Shown here: positions 60,515-62,682 of the stretch, piece by piece
How the letters are laid out: every line of letters starts with the position of its first letter
Numbering within the stretch: the stretch's first letter is position 1
Assembly (NCBI GenBank): GCA_004322265.1
Contig: SCSZ01000022.1
Span: 1-62,682, forward strand
Direction: 5' to 3'
DNA: 62,682 bases
Source of the DNA: Patescibacteria group bacterium
GTDB taxonomy: Bacteria; Patescibacteriota; Saccharimonadia; Saccharimonadales; Saccharimonadaceae
Translations under genes and position numbers: made by a program
Notes under the pieces: model-generated
What the model saw: only the letters and a program-made list of their open reading frames with translations
Told to the model about the DNA's origin: nothing
Databases searched by the model: none

Positions 60515-61134
60515 TGTCGGATCGTCCTAGACTGGCAATTCTCGGATCAGGTGGAGGTACAACCGCAGAGGCACTAATCCACGCGACCCAGAGTGGCGTA
60601 TTAAATGCTGACGTTGTCTTGGTTATCACCAACAAAGCAGATGCAGGCATTTTGCAAAAAGTTGAACGATTTAACAAAAATGGCCTCAACATAAAAACGT
60701 TAATTATTAATGGCGACACGCACCCTGGTGAGGCTGCACGCGGTGAACAAACACCGGCAGAAGCTCAGGCAATTTATAATGCCATTAAGGAAGCAGATGT
60801 TGATTTAATCTTACTACTTGGTTATTTGCGAAAAGTCATGCAACCACTGCTGGATCTACGAATCCTCAATACCCACCCTGGACTCCTGCCGATTACTCGT
60901 GGATACCACGGTGAAGACGTACAAGCGTTCGTCTTGGAACAACACCATGAGTTTACAGGCCAAACCCTGCACGAAGTCAACGAGGAGTATGATTCAGGAA
61001 AAACAATTGCTGAGCACAAATTACCCGTCATGCCATGGGACACAGTCGAATCACTGAATGTCGCCGTCCAGATTATGGAAAAAGCATATATTGGTGTTGA
61101 AGTCGATAACTACTTGAAGTCGATAACACCTTAA
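60514..61134 (+). CDS. purN: Phosphoribosylglycinamide formyltransferase, folate-dependent
   Basis: The 206-residue protein follows PurN: 'RLAILGSGGGTTAEALIHAT' (N-terminal phosphate loop), 'VLVITNKADAGILQ', the active-site 'LRILNTHPGLLPITRGYHGE' with Asn and His of the N-H-D triad, and 'FTGQTLHEVNEEYDSGKTIA' with the Asp. It transfers formyl from 10-formyl-THF to GAR. GTG start overlaps the purD stop by one base. Confidence 0.9.
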   Translation: MSDRPRLAILGSGGGTTAEALIHATQSGVLNADVVLVITNKADAGILQKVERFNKNGLNIKTLIINGDTHPGEAARGEQTPAEAQAIYNAIKEADVDLILLLGYLRKVMQPLLDLRILNTHPGLLPITRGYHGEDVQAFVLEQHHEFTGQTLHEVNEEYDSGKTIAEHKLPVMPWDTVESLNVAVQIMEKAYIGVEVDNYLKSITP

Positions 61135-61138
61135 TATA

Positions 61139-61167
61139 TTGCATTATTCATACGTTTGTGATATAAT
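61139..61167 (+). promoter_or_regulatory. Promoter of 61174-62352 (TTGCAT, 17 bp, TATAAT)
   Basis: TTGCAT (61139-61144) and TATAAT (61162-61167) are 17 bp apart, with TG one base before the -10. The -10 ends 6 bp before the ATG at 61174, a clear leaderless arrangement. Confidence 0.75.
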
Positions 61168-61173
61168 ATAGGT

Positions 61174-62352
61174 ATGAAACCACATACGTCTGAACAAGTA
61201 CTTGAAATGAAGAGTTTTGTTGATTCGCAGCCCTCTGTGGATCGTAAGACATATGCTCTTAATGGACTAGAGGTTATTTATACCACTGTTGATATGGGCA
61301 ACGTCAAACCATTTGATTATGCCGTTGCTGCATTTGTCACACCACGGGGAAATGGTGAACCAATTACTGATGCCGATTATGAGATTGCAGTGAGTAATGA
61401 CGTTCCCGAAGAGCTACAAGGTATATGGGCTTGGCATGAGCTGAACGACTTTGCTGTATTGGGGCATGAAGCAAGTGATCGATGTCTGACCTCAGAAAAT
61501 GAAATCGCTTCCAGCATGACTTCCGATCCAGAGCTATATCAGCGCTATCTCACTGTTCGCATACCATTTTATGAAGGTCTCGCAGCTTTTATTGTCCAAG
61601 ATCTTGCCCAAAAGGGAGATAGCTCAGTCTATAGCCCTGCAGACTTGAAAGGCTGTTATGATACAATTTTACTCTTGCAAAGCAAGCAAACTACATTTGG
61701 TAATGCAGAAAAAATATCAAATTTTTCACTCCTCGATGCTGCAAAAACAAAGCGCGTGGAGCTTAATACTTTCGCTGCCCAAGAAGCCATAAGGCTTCAA
61801 CAAGAAGCAGAACAAGATCGTATGACTAAAGAAAAAGAAGCCGTTATTAAAGCAGAGTTAAAACGAGAATCAGATAAAAATGCCGATGAATTTATAAAAC
61901 TGATGAAAAAGAATCTTGTAGATCCAGTAGACTTCTACGAGCAAGTGGAAGAAAAGACTTGGGAGTATTGGCATCACCATACAGAAGAAACCAGCTATTG
62001 GTATCATGCAAATCTGAATTCAATACTTATCGGAAAAGGGTGGATTATAAAAGTAGGTCACATATTGTTAACCGATGGTAAGACGTACACATATAGCACC
62101 GCAAGAAAACCAACAACCGGCGAAGCGACACAACTAAGACAAGGGACAGGACCAGGACCCGATGAGAGTTCAACGTCGTACAAAATAGGTAGGTCTATTA
62201 GCCCACAGGAAGCTCCCTATGCTGGCGAAGGCGCGTCCTTACTTGTAGACGCAATCCTAAAATTTGACGCAGATAAGCCCATTGCCAAAAAAACGTCTAA
62301 AGACCCTCCGGCATCCCCAACAGCCTGGGTTGGACGACCAAAAACTCGTTAA
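61174..62352 (+). CDS. Hypothetical protein with central coiled coil, 392 aa
   Basis: I do not recognise this protein. The first 200 residues include 'GIWAWHELNDFAVLGHEASD' (near 89-108), whose H-E ... H-E spacing hints at a metal site. Residues 200-250 are a charged coiled coil ('LQQEAEQDRMTKEKEAVIKA'). The part after 255 has a small domain ('WEYWHHHTEETSYWYHANLN', 'GKTYTYSTARK') and a Pro/Ser/Gly-rich disordered end. No signal peptide or membrane helix is seen. The ATG is 6 bp after a consensus -10. It is convergent with purB. Confidence 0.55.
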   Translation: MKPHTSEQVLEMKSFVDSQPSVDRKTYALNGLEVIYTTVDMGNVKPFDYAVAAFVTPRGNGEPITDADYEIAVSNDVPEELQGIWAWHELNDFAVLGHEASDRCLTSENEIASSMTSDPELYQRYLTVRIPFYEGLAAFIVQDLAQKGDSSVYSPADLKGCYDTILLLQSKQTTFGNAEKISNFSLLDAAKTKRVELNTFAAQEAIRLQQEAEQDRMTKEKEAVIKAELKRESDKNADEFIKLMKKNLVDPVDFYEQVEEKTWEYWHHHTEETSYWYHANLNSILIGKGWIIKVGHILLTDGKTYTYSTARKPTTGEATQLRQGTGPGPDESSTSYKIGRSISPQEAPYAGEGASLLVDAILKFDADKPIAKKTSKDPPASPTAWVGRPKTR

Positions 62353-62682
62353 TTATTTATAATTTTGAGCAATACGTCGGGCTTTTTCCGCCGCACGACC
62401 GATGTAGTATGTTTCAGGCTCTGAGATGATTTGCTTTTCGTGATCGGTAAATTTATTCCAGTATTCTAGTGCCTCAGCATCAGCTGTGATGACATCGACA
62501 AGCGGCGTGTTGCTCTCCATTGCCGAGTGAGCGAGGGCTTTGGACTTTTCGTGTGCGGTTGTATGGCCGTACTTTTCAAATAGTAAGTAAAGTGGCTCAG
62601 CGGCGATCGCACCTCCGGTTAATTTAAGGTTACGTTTCATGTTTTCTTCGTCGACTTCTAGTTTATTCATGATTGTGTTGAG
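62353..62682 (-). CDS. purB: Adenylosuccinate lyase, C-terminal part (start lies beyond the window)
   Basis: The frame stays open to the right edge, so only about the last 109 residues are seen. 'ENMKRNLKLTGGAIAAEPLYLLFEKYG', 'AHEKSKALAHSAMESNTPLVDVI' and 'EPETYYIGRAAEKARRI' type segments match domain 3 of PurB (the conserved 'NL..T.G' after the signature loop and the final helical bundle). An internal ATG at 62670 is not the start. PurB acts twice in purine synthesis, including the step that makes AICAR, the substrate of PurP. Confidence 0.78.
   Translation of the reverse strand, partial: LNTIMNKLEVDEENMKRNLKLTGGAIAAEPLYLLFEKYGHTTAHEKSKALAHSAMESNTPLVDVITADAEALEYWNKFTDHEKQIISEPETYYIGRAAEKARRIAQNYK

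Overview
Organism. The window reads as a moderate-GC, standard-code (TGA is a stop, for example at 6742-6744 and 35279-35281) bacterial chromosome of the Candidate Phyla Radiation, most likely Saccharibacteria (TM7). This is an inference from protein character: compact informational proteins, a RecR and a DnaX without their zinc modules, an L1 with a long N-terminal extension, a large CPR-style membrane protein (5149-6744), 'KPVIYLYP' and YHYH surface proteins, and few biosynthetic genes apart from nucleotides. No rRNA, tRNA, CRISPR array, transposase or prophage was found.

Layout. 1-9250: small membrane and enzyme genes, mostly each with its own promoter (DUF4396, YqfO-like, hydrolases, DUF3817, cupredoxin-like, VIT1-like, inositol-phosphatase-like, ceramidase-like, aldo/keto reductase). 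9295-11492: two tandem archaeal-type purP genes. 11542-15603: P-loop kinase, YgjP peptidase, orphan histidine kinase, glycosyltransferase. 15625-27729: the secE-nusG-rplK-rplA-rplJ-rplL region, opened up by two blocks (surface proteins and an FAD oxidase; thyA/dfr/dcd/tmk and a GC-rich cassette). 27809-34329: hypothetical genes, dnaX-dnaB and a GT-C-like membrane protein. 34367-38984: ybaB-recR-pyrC, pyrD, pyrF-pyrE. 39050-43257: DHH phosphoesterase, cysS, AI-2E-like permease. 43433-51488: HxlR regulator, two-component system with an ABC exporter, Gre-like factor, MFS pump, pgl-gnd. 51489-54704: a gene-poor stretch full of repeats, then a GC-rich secreted protein with a LALTG anchor that looks actinobacterial. 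54730-62682: carB-carA, purD-purN, a hypothetical gene and the end of purB.

How the genes work together. Nucleotide supply dominates: five of the six UMP steps are visible (carAB, pyrC, pyrD, pyrE, pyrF; pyrB is not in the window), dTMP formation is complete (dcd, thyA, dfr, tmk), and purine synthesis is represented by purD, purN, purB and two purP. The pentose-phosphate enzymes pgl and gnd can feed ribose-5-phosphate.

Regulation and structure. Many first-in-transcript genes have an extended -10 box (TGnTATAAT-like) only 6-11 bp before the start codon and no Shine-Dalgarno, so they are probably leaderless; genes inside operons have clear Shine-Dalgarno sequences. carA carries a terminator-like hairpin plus seven Us inside its own 5' coding region. 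An 82-bp GC-rich intergenic repeat (A, three copies) and a 32-55 bp hairpin repeat (B, three copies plus a fragment) match no family I know.
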